From Christensenella sp. UBA5394 (GTDB lineage: Bacteria > Bacillota > Clostridia > Christensenellales > CAG-138): a stretch of DNA of 7,846 nt. Where the stretch lies: NCBI GenBank assembly GCA_002409725.1, contig DHOI01000114.1:3355-11200 (forward strand), written 5' to 3'. Positions 1 to 6,159 of the stretch are shown one piece after another. How positions within the stretch are numbered: the first letter of the stretch is position 1; each line of letters begins with the position of its first letter. The translations under genes were made by a program, and so were the position numbers. Below the pieces are notes generated by a model. The model did not search any database, had not been told where the DNA came from, and saw only the letters and a list, made by a program, of their open reading frames with translations.

Positions 1-572
1 AGGTCGCATTGGGCGGCCACATGGCCTGGCCGCTCTTTCAGCTCGCTTTGCAGGATCTCCGACGCCTCGTCAAAGCGGGCCTCGGATAAAAGATCCCGTG
101 CCCTTTCCAGCACCCGGCGCTTTTGCAGCTCGCTCAAATCTTCGAGGTTGCCGTCTCCATATTCGTCCAAGGCGTCTAGCATGTCGTAGGCGTCGTAGAT
201 GAAGCTGCCCTCGGGGTCGGCATGTAGATAGCGCTCCAGGCTGGCGCGGGCGGCGTCGTATTCCATCAGGCCGTAAAAATTGCAGCCCATGCCAAAATAG
301 CACTCGGCCGGGCGGCTGCGCTTATCCGGAAAGAAGCAGAGCAGCGCGCGGTTGGAATCATCAAAGCGGCCCATGCCGGTGAGCATTTCGGCATAGCCCA
401 GGATATAATCCGCATGATCCGGTTCGTTGAACAGGGCCAGCTGGTAGCTGGCGCAAGCCCCCAAAAGGTTGTTATTTTCTGCTTTGGAAAGAGCCCGGCG
501 AAAATACCGCTCCCCTGTTATCTCAAAGGGCAGGATGCGGCCCGCCGGCTTGATCCGCTCGTTTTCGTTCAT
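1..572 (-). CDS. Tetratricopeptide-repeat protein, C-terminus beyond the left edge
   Basis: My reading of the minus strand from the ATG at 572 gives 190 uninterrupted codons that leave the window at position 1, so the C-terminus is missing. The protein begins MNENERIKPAGRILPF. It shows helix-pair repeats of TPR type at roughly residues 21-53, 54-87, 88-121 and 154-187; the repeat at 88-121 is the clearest, with FGMGCNFYGLMEYDAARASL and a closing DP. There is no signal peptide or membrane segment in the visible part, so it is probably a cytoplasmic scaffold or adaptor. Its ATG overlaps the hslO stop codon (ATGA), and a GGAGGA-like site lies about 15 bases upstream inside hslO, so translation is likely coupled to hslO. 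The partner and function are unknown. The TPR fold is fairly sure; any specific role would be a guess. Confidence 0.82.
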   Translation of the reverse strand, partial: MNENERIKPAGRILPFEITGERYFRRALSKAENNNLLGACASYQLALFNEPDHADYILGYAEMLTGMGRFDDSNRALLCFFPDKRSRPAECYFGMGCNFYGLMEYDAARASLERYLHADPEGSFIYDAYDMLDALDEYGDGNLEDLSELQKRRVLERARDLLSEARFDEASEILQSELKERPGHVAAQCD

Positions 573-1474
573 TCTATGGTTTCCTTATCCTCCGTAGCCT
601 CCCGCAAAAGTTTGCGCAGGTCCTCCTCGCTAAAGCTGTATTTCGCATTGCAAAAGTGGCAGGTAAGCTCCGCCCCATGCTCTTTGTCGATCATATCCGT
701 AAGCTCCTCTTTCCCCAGGGAAATGAGGGCCTTTTCCAGCCGCGGCCGGTCGCAATCGCAGCGGTAGGCAGGCTCCGATTCCGCCGTAATGCGCCAATTC
801 AGCCCATCGAAGAGCTTGGCGAGCGCAGCCGAGAGTTGCGTACCCTCATCCAGCATGCCCGCCAGGGCCTTGATTCCCTCCGCCCGCGCCTGCAATTCGT
901 CCAGCGCTTCTTCCGGGCATTGGGGCAGGGGCTGGATGAGCAGGCCGCCGCCCGCATGCACCTCACCCGTGTGCGGATCCACCCGTACGCCCAGGTAAAC
1001 CAGCGAGGGTTGCTGCTCGCTTATGGCGAAATAACGGGCAAAATCCTCCGCGATCTCGCCGGAGGCCATATCGCAACGGCCCACGTAGGGCTCCTTCATG
1101 CCCAAATCCCGCACCACGGTCAGCTCACCGAACCAACCCACGGCCATGGATACGTCCAGCTTGCCATCCGGCCCCAAGGGCAGCTCCACCTGCGGGTTTT
1201 CGATATAGCCCTTTACGGCGCCGCTATTGCCAGCCGTGCAAACGATATTGCCGGCCGGGCCGCCGCCTTTGATGATGGCAGTCAACCGATCCTTTTCATT
1301 TTTCAGCTCCGCCCCCATCATACAGGTGACGAGCAAAGTCCGGCCCAGAGCCGCTGTACAGACCCGGGAAAGGTTGTGGGTGGCGCGGGCCGCCTCGCAA
1401 AGGGCCCGCCCGGATATGGCCGTAAAGCGGGCCGCATCGTTGCAGACGAGGCCGCGCAGCATCGTATCGCGCAT
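569..1474 (-). CDS. hslO: Hsp33 redox-regulated molecular chaperone
   Basis: Hsp33 is a cytosolic holdase activated when oxidants such as hypochlorite or peroxide, together with unfolding, release zinc from its C-terminal domain. This 301-residue protein has the usual length. The N-terminal substrate-binding domain covers about residues 1-230, with conserved-looking stretches such as GGGPAGNIVCTAGNSGAVKGY starting near 70 (seen here as GPAGNI and GAVKGY). The redox switch is complete: C239 and C241 (CDC), 30 residues, then C272 and C275 (CHFC). All four zinc ligands are present, which argues for a functional switch. The ATG at 1474 has an AGGAG site (1481-1485) six bases upstream. The gene lies 27 bases downstream of the methyltransferase gene and overlaps the following TPR gene by 4 bases, so the three are probably one transcript. 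Confidence 0.96.
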   Translation of the reverse strand: MRDTMLRGLVCNDAARFTAISGRALCEAARATHNLSRVCTAALGRTLLVTCMMGAELKNEKDRLTAIIKGGGPAGNIVCTAGNSGAVKGYIENPQVELPLGPDGKLDVSMAVGWFGELTVVRDLGMKEPYVGRCDMASGEIAEDFARYFAISEQQPSLVYLGVRVDPHTGEVHAGGGLLIQPLPQCPEEALDELQARAEGIKALAGMLDEGTQLSAALAKLFDGLNWRITAESEPAYRCDCDRPRLEKALISLGKEELTDMIDKEHGAELTCHFCNAKYSFSEEDLRKLLREATEDKETIE

Positions 1475-1501
1475 GTGTTTCTCCTAATGTTCCATTCTAT
1501 A

Positions 1502-2236
1502 TTATAGCCGCCGGGCCGCGAATTGTAGCCTTTCGCTTTCCGCTTGGGGCGGTTCCCTGGTGAAGGCATCGTAGACTTCGGCCGCAAAGCCCGCCTGCGT
1601 AAGCCCTTCCAGCAGCTCTTCCTGCTTATGCGCCCGCTGGATATGCCGCTCCGTAAAGCGGAGGTAGAGGCCGCCTTCTTCTTTTTGGAAGAAGGTCAGT
1701 TCCATTTCCAACAGGCGGCTTTTTTCATCGTAGATATTGTGCCAGATGTAAGCACAGCCTTCTTCCTCCTCAGCAAATGTGTTGCAGCCCAGCACCTGGG
1801 CCAGCTTATAGGCCGAGGAGATATCAAAGAGCAGCAGCCCGCCCGGCATAAGCGCCCTGTGGGCCGCCTGAAAAAAGCGCTGCACAGCGCCCCGGCTATC
1901 CAGATAATTTACCCCGTCGCAGGCGCAAACCACGGCCCCGCATGGCTTATGCAAGGCAAGGCGTTGCATATCCTGCTGGATGAAGGGGATTGAGAGCCCG
2001 GCCTTGCGGGCTTTGGCGGCAGCCACTTCCAACATGGCAGGCGAAATATCGACCCCCGTCATCCGAAAGCCCAATCGGGCCAACCGCACCGTGATTTCCC
2101 CGGTGCCGCAAGCGCAATCCGCCACGGCTATTCCCGCGGGCAGAAAAGAGGCCAGGTAGACAGCCCAGCCGTCATAATCCACCTCCCGCATAAGCGGGTC
2201 GTACAGGGCGGCAAACTGCCCATAGGCCTCCCGCAT
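1502..2236 (-). CDS. Class I SAM-dependent methyltransferase, YqeM-like
   Basis: This 244-residue cytosolic enzyme should transfer a methyl group from S-adenosylmethionine to an unknown acceptor. SAM-fold motifs appear in order: motif I VADCACGTGE at 38-47 (glycine-rich loop), GVDIS at 61-65 with D63 as the likely ribose-binding acidic residue, QQDM at 87-90, CDGVNYL at 106-112, and PGGLLLFDIS at 131-140. The N-terminus (YGQFAALYDPLM) and the spacing of the motifs resemble Bacillus YqeM, by memory rather than alignment. The ATG at 2236 has a GGGAG site (2245-2249) eight bases upstream. It is the first gene of the leftward operon with hslO and the TPR gene, driven by the promoter with its -10 at 2282-2287. 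The substrate cannot be deduced; small molecules, tRNA or protein are all possible. Confidence 0.9.
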   Translation of the reverse strand: MREAYGQFAALYDPLMREVDYDGWAVYLASFLPAGIAVADCACGTGEITVRLARLGFRMTGVDISPAMLEVAAAKARKAGLSIPFIQQDMQRLALHKPCGAVVCACDGVNYLDSRGAVQRFFQAAHRALMPGGLLLFDISSAYKLAQVLGCNTFAEEEEGCAYIWHNIYDEKSRLLEMELTFFQKEEGGLYLRFTERHIQRAHKQEELLEGLTQAGFAAEVYDAFTREPPQAESERLQFAARRL

Positions 2237-2277
2237 GACAAACGCTCCCGTATCCCGCCCAATGGCGATCTTTCGTA

Positions 2278-2293
2278 TTGTATTATACTACAA
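2278..2293. promoter_or_regulatory. Candidate operator: 16-bp palindrome over the -10 element
   Basis: TTGTATTATACTACAA is a 16-bp inverted repeat with a single mismatched pair (2283/2288): arms TTGTA and TACAA flank a TATA core. It fully covers the minus-strand TATAAT. A dimeric repressor bound here would block RNA polymerase. The TTGTA/TACAA arms are reminiscent of GntR-type operators, but the regulator is not identified. Its AT-rich make-up means part of the symmetry follows from the promoter itself. Confidence 0.4.
2282..2287 (-). promoter_or_regulatory. -10 element of the methyltransferase-hslO operon promoter
   Basis: The minus strand reads TATAAT, a perfect sigma-A -10 hexamer, about 46 bases upstream of the methyltransferase ATG. 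No good -35 lies 16-18 bases upstream (CGCTAG occupies that spot), so the promoter may be weak or need an activator. Two palindromes are centred on the hexamer, suggesting control by a repressor. Confidence 0.6.
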
Positions 2294-2324
2294 CAAGATC
2301 GCGACTAGCGCAAGTCCGGCCGCG

Positions 2325-2353
2325 TTGACAGCCCCTCTCCCGCGTTGTATACT
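2325..2353 (+). promoter_or_regulatory. Sigma-A-type promoter of the LCP gene
   Basis: A perfect -35 TTGACA (2325-2330) is followed after exactly 17 bases by TATACT (2348-2353), five of six matches to the -10 consensus. Transcription should begin near 2360, giving a leader of about 50 bases before the ATG at 2411. The promoter is divergent to that of the methyltransferase operon; the two -10 elements lie about 60 bases apart. The -10 overlaps a GTATAC palindrome and shares TTGTAT with the candidate operator at 2278-2293. Confidence 0.85.
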
Positions 2354-2410
2354 GATTTTTAGGCTGCGATTTTGATCGTTTTCAGCCGGAAAGAGGCCAA
2401 AGATATCGCC

Positions 2411-3838
2411 ATGGAGAAAAAGCAAACGCCCGTCGCGGCGTCAAAATCTAAATACAAGAAAAAAAAGAAGGGACGGGGCCTATCCAAGGCGCTGCTCATC
2501 GCGGCCTGCGCGCTGCTGGTCGTGGTTTTGATCGGGGTCTTTGGGGTTATGAACCTGCTGGGTAAACTGGATCGTACGGCGGATACGGTATTTGAAGATG
2601 AAAACGCCGTAACCTATACCCCCACGCCCGCGCCCACGCTTACGCCGACCCCCGCGCCCAGCGCCACCCCGGCGCCCACGCCGGAGCCTACCCCCCTGCC
2701 CATGAGCGACCTCTACGAGCAGACCCGGCTGGATGCGGATACCCTGGCCTATATGGACGCGAACCTTAGCGACAGCCGCTTCATCCACGTGCTGCTCATC
2801 GGTGTGGACCGCCGCGGCTCCAGCGGTAACAGCCGGGCGGATACGGTGATGATCGCCACCATCGACCAGAAAAACGGCCGCCTTAAGCTCACCTCCCTCA
2901 TGCGGGATATGCTGGTGAACACCCCCGGCTATGGCTACGGAAAGATGAACACCGCCGCGGCCCGGGGCGGCGTGGAGCTGCTGATGCAGACCATCAACGA
3001 GAACTTGCATCTCAACATCAGCGAATATGTGCTGGTGGATTTCAATATGTTCGAGGATGTGATCGACGCCGTGGGCGGCGTGACCATCAACATGACTGCG
3101 GAGGAGATCAGCGCCGCCAACGACTGCATCGCCGGCCTCAACAAGCAGCGCGGCGTTTCCTACCTTTGGGATGGCTTCATCTTCGCCAATGCGGGCAATG
3201 TAAAACTCACGGGCAAGCAGGCCCTGGGCTATGCCCGCATCCGCAAGATCGATAGCGATTTTTCCCGCGGCAAGCGGCAGTTCAAGGTGCTCAACGCAGC
3301 CTTCGCCAAGTTCCGTAGCCTCGATCTCACCAAGCAATATAAGCTGCTGGATCAGCTTCTTCCCCTGGTGGAAACCAACATCACCAACGCCCGCATCGTG
3401 GAGTGCGCCACCAGCGCCCTGGCCCTCAATGCAAACGGCCTGCTCTACAGCCGCGTGCCCATGGAGAGCCTCTATAAGAGCGGCAGTTGGAACCGGTCCT
3501 TTGTGTTTTTAACGGATATGCCAGCCAACGCCCTGGCCCTGCACCAATTTCTTTTCGATTCCAACGAGGTGGCGGATGAGGCCAAGGTGCTGACCCCGGG
3601 CGCCTCCCTGCCCCCCCGCACCCCTAGCATCTACCAGGGCGAGGACGGCAATTACTACTATTACGCCACCGGCCAATTGGTGGCGGGCCAAACGCCCGAC
3701 CCGGCAGCGGCCGGCCAGGCACAGCCCGGGCAGACCTACGACCTTAACGGCATAATCGTAACGGTGGATGAATCCGGCAATTTGGTGGATGCAAACGGCA
3801 ACATCGTGGCGGCCGCGGGCAGCTGGCATTTCGAATAG
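2411..3838 (+). CDS. LytR-CpsA-Psr (LCP) family cell-wall glycopolymer ligase
   Basis: LCP proteins transfer lipid-linked glycopolymers (teichoic acids, capsule) onto peptidoglycan at the outer membrane face. The 475-residue product has a lysine-rich cytoplasmic start (KYKKKKKGRG, 14-23), one membrane helix at about 26-50, a Thr/Pro/Ala-rich spacer at 69-97, then the LCP domain at about 124-310. Key residues are visible: the HVLLIGVDRR strand (126-135), SRADT (141-145), the arginine in SLMRDM (162-167), YARIRKID (274-281) and DFSRGKRQ (283-290), which supply the arginines and aspartates that bind pyrophosphate. A C-terminal tail of about 80 residues rich in Gly, Gln, Tyr and Asn has no recognised domain. 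The ATG at 2411 is chosen because transcription probably starts near 2360; its GGAAAGAGG site (2388-2396) is rather distant at 14 bases. A TTG at 2372 would add 13 residues. Confidence 0.93.
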   Translation: MEKKQTPVAASKSKYKKKKKGRGLSKALLIAACALLVVVLIGVFGVMNLLGKLDRTADTVFEDENAVTYTPTPAPTLTPTPAPSATPAPTPEPTPLPMSDLYEQTRLDADTLAYMDANLSDSRFIHVLLIGVDRRGSSGNSRADTVMIATIDQKNGRLKLTSLMRDMLVNTPGYGYGKMNTAAARGGVELLMQTINENLHLNISEYVLVDFNMFEDVIDAVGGVTINMTAEEISAANDCIAGLNKQRGVSYLWDGFIFANAGNVKLTGKQALGYARIRKIDSDFSRGKRQFKVLNAAFAKFRSLDLTKQYKLLDQLLPLVETNITNARIVECATSALALNANGLLYSRVPMESLYKSGSWNRSFVFLTDMPANALALHQFLFDSNEVADEAKVLTPGASLPPRTPSIYQGEDGNYYYYATGQLVAGQTPDPAAAGQAQPGQTYDLNGIIVTVDESGNLVDANGNIVAAAGSWHFE

Positions 3839-3849
3839 TACACACATAC

Positions 3850-3893
3850 AAAAGCATTGCCATATGCTGTCATATGGCAATGCTTTTTATTTA
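3850..3893 (+). terminator. Intrinsic terminator after the LCP gene, containing the next start codon
   Basis: A perfect 17-bp stem (3850-3866 with 3871-3887) closes a four-base loop CTGT and is followed by T-rich TTTTTATTT (from 3884). It begins 12 bases after the LCP stop, the classic position. The 3' arm carries both possible ATGs (3874 and 3880) of the downstream gene. The reverse strand also ends in four Ts, so weak bidirectional action is possible. Confidence 0.88.
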
Positions 3894-4473
3894 TGACCAT
3901 ATGACCGGCGCGTTTCGCTGCACTAAAGCCGCGCCCGGCGGGCCAATGGAAATGCGCGCCCTCTGGCAGGGCCACGACGGCTTCCCCGCCTGGACGGACG
4001 CGCGGCTTCTGACCGCCTATGAATCCGTATGCGCGGCCCTGGGGCCGGTGTGGATCGGCGCCTGCTTCAAACGGGCCGTGCAAGGGCAATCCGCCCATTA
4101 CGCGGGCCTGGCGCTGGACATGGGCCAGGGGATGTCAGCGGAAGGCCGCGCCGCCCTGCGCCGATTCTGCGTGCAAAGTCCGCTGTTCTCCTATGTGGAG
4201 CCAAGCTACCTGACTCCCACATGGGTGCATGCGGAGATCACCATCGCCCCGGCCTGTACGCCGGGGCGGGGCTATCCTTTCCTTCGCCCCGGCGATTCGG
4301 GGCCACATGTGTTCCTTTTGCAGGAACTACTCTGCAGGCAGGGATTCCACTGCCTGCTCACGGGCCATTTCAGCGAGAGCACTCGCGCCGCCCTGCTGCG
4401 CTGCCAGCAGGGCCGGGGGTTGGACGCCAACGGCTATGTGGACGGGGCGGTATGGGGTTTGCTTACTGCATAA
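3874..4473 (+). CDS. M15-like zinc peptidase with C-terminal peptidoglycan-binding domain
   Basis: The product (199 residues) probably cleaves or binds peptidoglycan stem peptides. Residues about 44-125 resemble the D-Ala-D-Ala peptidase fold of family M15: SAHYAGLALD (73-82) fits SxHxxGxAxD, with H75 and D82 as zinc ligands, and WVHAE (117-121) supplies the third ligand H119. Residues about 134-198 form a PG_binding_1 domain: LRPGDSGPHVFLLQELL, then TGHFSESTRAALLRCQ and the GYVDGAVWGLL ending. No signal peptide or membrane helix is seen, so export is unexplained. The start is uncertain: ATG at 3874 or 3880, both inside the preceding terminator hairpin and without a Shine-Dalgarno. The IYDHMTG stretch looks like the native N-terminus of clostridial relatives (from memory), which favours these starts over later ATGs at 3901 or 3946. 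Catalysis is inferred from the ligands only. Confidence 0.8.
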   Translation: MAMLFIYDHMTGAFRCTKAAPGGPMEMRALWQGHDGFPAWTDARLLTAYESVCAALGPVWIGACFKRAVQGQSAHYAGLALDMGQGMSAEGRAALRRFCVQSPLFSYVEPSYLTPTWVHAEITIAPACTPGRGYPFLRPGDSGPHVFLLQELLCRQGFHCLLTGHFSESTRAALLRCQQGRGLDANGYVDGAVWGLLTA

Positions 4474-4509
4474 GCGGCCCGGCGCATCCAAATCTGCACC
4501 CGGGCCGCT
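4473..4509. terminator. Hairpin between convergent genes, possible bidirectional terminator
   Basis: AGCGGCCCGG (4473-4482) and CCGGGCCGCT (4500-4509) form a perfect 10-bp GC-rich stem with a 17-base loop, starting at the stop codon of the M15-like gene and facing the end of iscU. Neither side has a real T-tract, so it is a weak terminator or a transcript-end stabiliser. The rest of the gap to 4595 shows only a 6-bp imperfect stem downstream of iscU and nothing else I can name. Confidence 0.4.
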
Positions 4510-4595
4510 ATTCATGCCTATAAGGTTCTAACGCTGTTCTGCTTACGCTTTTAAGAGCAAGTCAGGGGCTGGAGTCGGATAGACCCCGGAAAGCC

Positions 4596-4979
4596 TTATG
4601 CCTGCTTCTCGGCTTTGCGCTTCTCGTAATCCTCTACGGCGGCCTTCACGGCCTCCTCAGCGAGCACGGAGCAGTGTATCTTCTGGGGCGGCAGGCCCTC
4701 GAGGGCTTCGACCACGGCGGAATTGGAAAGTTTTAACGCGTCCTCCACCTTTTTGCCCTTGATCATCTCCGTGGCCATGGAGCTGGTGGCGATAGCAGCA
4801 CCGCAGCCAAAGGTTTTGAAGCCCACATCCTCGATGATCCCGTCGTCATTAACCTTGATGAACATCTGCATGATATCACCGCACTTGGCGTTGCCGACCA
4901 TACCTATGCCGTTCGCGCCCTCGATCTCGCCCAGGTTGCGCGGGTTGTTGAAATGATCCAATACTTTTTCGGTATACAT
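4596..4979 (-). CDS. iscU: Iron-sulfur cluster assembly scaffold IscU/NifU-like
   Basis: IscU is the cytosolic scaffold on which Fe-S clusters are built from sulfur delivered by IscS, before transfer to target proteins. At 127 residues it has the usual length of IscU. The three cluster-ligand cysteines are present: C33 in AKCGD (with the conserved D35), C59 in FGCGAA, and C103 in KIHCSVLAEEA with H102 beside it. The loop LPPQK (96-100) stands where E. coli IscU has LPPVK, the HscA recognition site. The ATG at 4979 has an AGGAG site (4986-4990) six bases upstream, directly after the iscS stop; the 11-base gap indicates co-transcription and probable coupling. The name nifU is also used for this clostridial form. 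Confidence 0.95.
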   Translation of the reverse strand: MYTEKVLDHFNNPRNLGEIEGANGIGMVGNAKCGDIMQMFIKVNDDGIIEDVGFKTFGCGAAIATSSMATEMIKGKKVEDALKLSNSAVVEALEGLPPQKIHCSVLAEEAVKAAVEDYEKRKAEKQA

Positions 4980-4990
4980 AGGCTTCTCCT

Positions 4991-6148
4991 TTATCCTTTA
5001 TATAGGGGACTCATGGCGCGCAGATAGGCTACGATCTCCTTGAGCTGTTCGATGGTGTAATCTATATCTTCTTGTGTGGTGTCATCCCCCAGGGTGAGGC
5101 GCACGGAGCCGTGGGCGATCTCGTGGGGCAGGCCCATAGCTAGGAGCACGTGGGAAGGATCCAGCGAGCCGCTGGTGCAGGCGGAGCCGCTGCTGGCGGC
5201 GATGCCGCTCAGATCGAGCTTGAGAAGGATGGACTCGCCCTCGATATATTTCATGCTATAATTCACATTGTTGGGCAACCGCTCTGTGGGGTGGCCATTG
5301 AGCTTGACCTCGGGTATCTCGGCCAGGCCCCGCATGAGCCGATCCCGCAGGATGGCCATTTTTGCCGCGTTTTCGCTTAGATTGTCGCAGGCGAGCTTGA
5401 TGGCCGCGCCCAGGCCCACGATGCCGGCCACGTTTTCCGTGCCGGCGCGGCGGCCCTTCTCCTGCGCGCCGCCCATGATGTAGCTGGGCAGCTTGATCCC
5501 TTTGCGACAATAGAGCGCGCCCACACCCTTGGGGCCATGGAATTTATGGGCAGAAAGGGAGAGCATGTCTATGTCCATGGCCTTTACATCCACCGGCACA
5601 TGGCCGATGGCCTGCACAGCGTCCGTATGGAAGAGCACGCTCTTTTCATGGCACACGGCGGCGATCTCGGGAATGGGCATGATGGTGCCCACCTCGTTGT
5701 TGGCGAACATGATGGTGACCAGGATGGTATCCTCGCGGAGGGCCTCCCTTACCTGCTCTGCGGTGACCCGCCCGTATTCATCCACGGGCAGGTAAGTCAC
5801 ATCGTAGCCCTGCTTTTGCAGGTGCTCGCAGGTATGCAGCACGGCGTGATGCTCCACGCTGGAGGTAATGATGTGCTTGCCCTTGTTTTTATACTTTTCC
5901 GCCACGCCCAGGATGGCCGTGTTGTCGCTCTCTGTGCCGCAGCCTGTGAAGATGACTTCGCCGGGCGTGCAATTGAGGGCCGCCGCCACTTGATCCCGCG
6001 CCGCGTCCAGGCCCTTTTTGGCCTCCTGGCCAAAGGCATGTACGCTGGAAGGGTTGCCGTATACGGTGGTGAGGTAGGGCATCATGGCCTCGAGCACCTT
6101 GGGGGAAAGGGCTGTGGTGGCCGCGTTATCCAAATAGATCTTTCGCAT
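4991..6148 (-). CDS. iscS: Cysteine desulfurase IscS/NifS-like
   Basis: This PLP enzyme converts cysteine to alanine and carries the sulfur as a persulfide to IscU and possibly to tRNA thiolation enzymes. The 385-residue protein shows the class V aminotransferase layout: KIYLDNAATT at 3-12, EHHAVLH at 99-105 (cofactor-stacking His), NNEVGT at 150-155, HTDAVQA at 174-180 with D176, the PLP lysine K202 in SAHKFHGPKG, and the catalytic C324 in SSGSACTSGSL. The long cysteine loop fits the IscS/NifS group rather than SufS. The ATG at 6148 is chosen over an open frame reaching 6355 because it has AGAGG (6156-6160) seven bases upstream and begins at the family's normal N-terminus. The extension would lie wholly across iscR. 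It is 11 bases downstream of iscR. Confidence 0.97.
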   Translation of the reverse strand: MRKIYLDNAATTALSPKVLEAMMPYLTTVYGNPSSVHAFGQEAKKGLDAARDQVAAALNCTPGEVIFTGCGTESDNTAILGVAEKYKNKGKHIITSSVEHHAVLHTCEHLQKQGYDVTYLPVDEYGRVTAEQVREALREDTILVTIMFANNEVGTIMPIPEIAAVCHEKSVLFHTDAVQAIGHVPVDVKAMDIDMLSLSAHKFHGPKGVGALYCRKGIKLPSYIMGGAQEKGRRAGTENVAGIVGLGAAIKLACDNLSENAAKMAILRDRLMRGLAEIPEVKLNGHPTERLPNNVNYSMKYIEGESILLKLDLSGIAASSGSACTSGSLDPSHVLLAMGLPHEIAHGSVRLTLGDDTTQEDIDYTIEQLKEIVAYLRAMSPLYKG

Positions 6149-6159
6149 GGCGTTTCCTC

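Larger units (their letters stand above)
2265..2302. repeat. 8-bp inverted repeat GCGATCTT / AAGATCGC flanking the promoter core
   Basis: GCGATCTT (2265-2272) and AAGATCGC (2295-2302) are perfect inverted copies separated by 22 bases. Their centre (2283.5) lies two bases from that of the inner TTGTA/TACAA palindrome, so the two dyads are nested but not concentric. It could be a second operator, or a stem in the leader if transcription starts upstream. Function is inferred only from position. Confidence 0.45.

Noticed and set aside
656..1507. Long plus-strand open frame opposite hslO
   Set aside because: It is the antisense shadow of a fully supported hslO in GC-rich DNA, with no recognisable domain and no ribosome binding site.
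2372..2410. TTG start for the LCP gene
   Set aside because: It would lie only about 12 bases after the predicted transcription start with a weak AGG site. It remains possible because the ATG at 2411 has a long spacing to its own site.
2618..2700. CCC/ACG-rich tract as a DNA tandem repeat
   Set aside because: The repetition follows from the Thr-Pro/Ala-Pro spacer codons and shows no constant unit.
2480..3337. Long minus-strand open frame opposite the LCP gene
   Set aside because: Its composition, rich in Gly, His, Ala and Arg repeats, mirrors the Pro/Thr spacer and codon bias of the LCP gene; no family resemblance.
3864..3896. Ten-codon open frame starting in the left arm of the LCP terminator and ending at TGA
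   Set aside because: It would be a tempting leader peptide for attenuation, but it has no Shine-Dalgarno and no run of regulatory codons.
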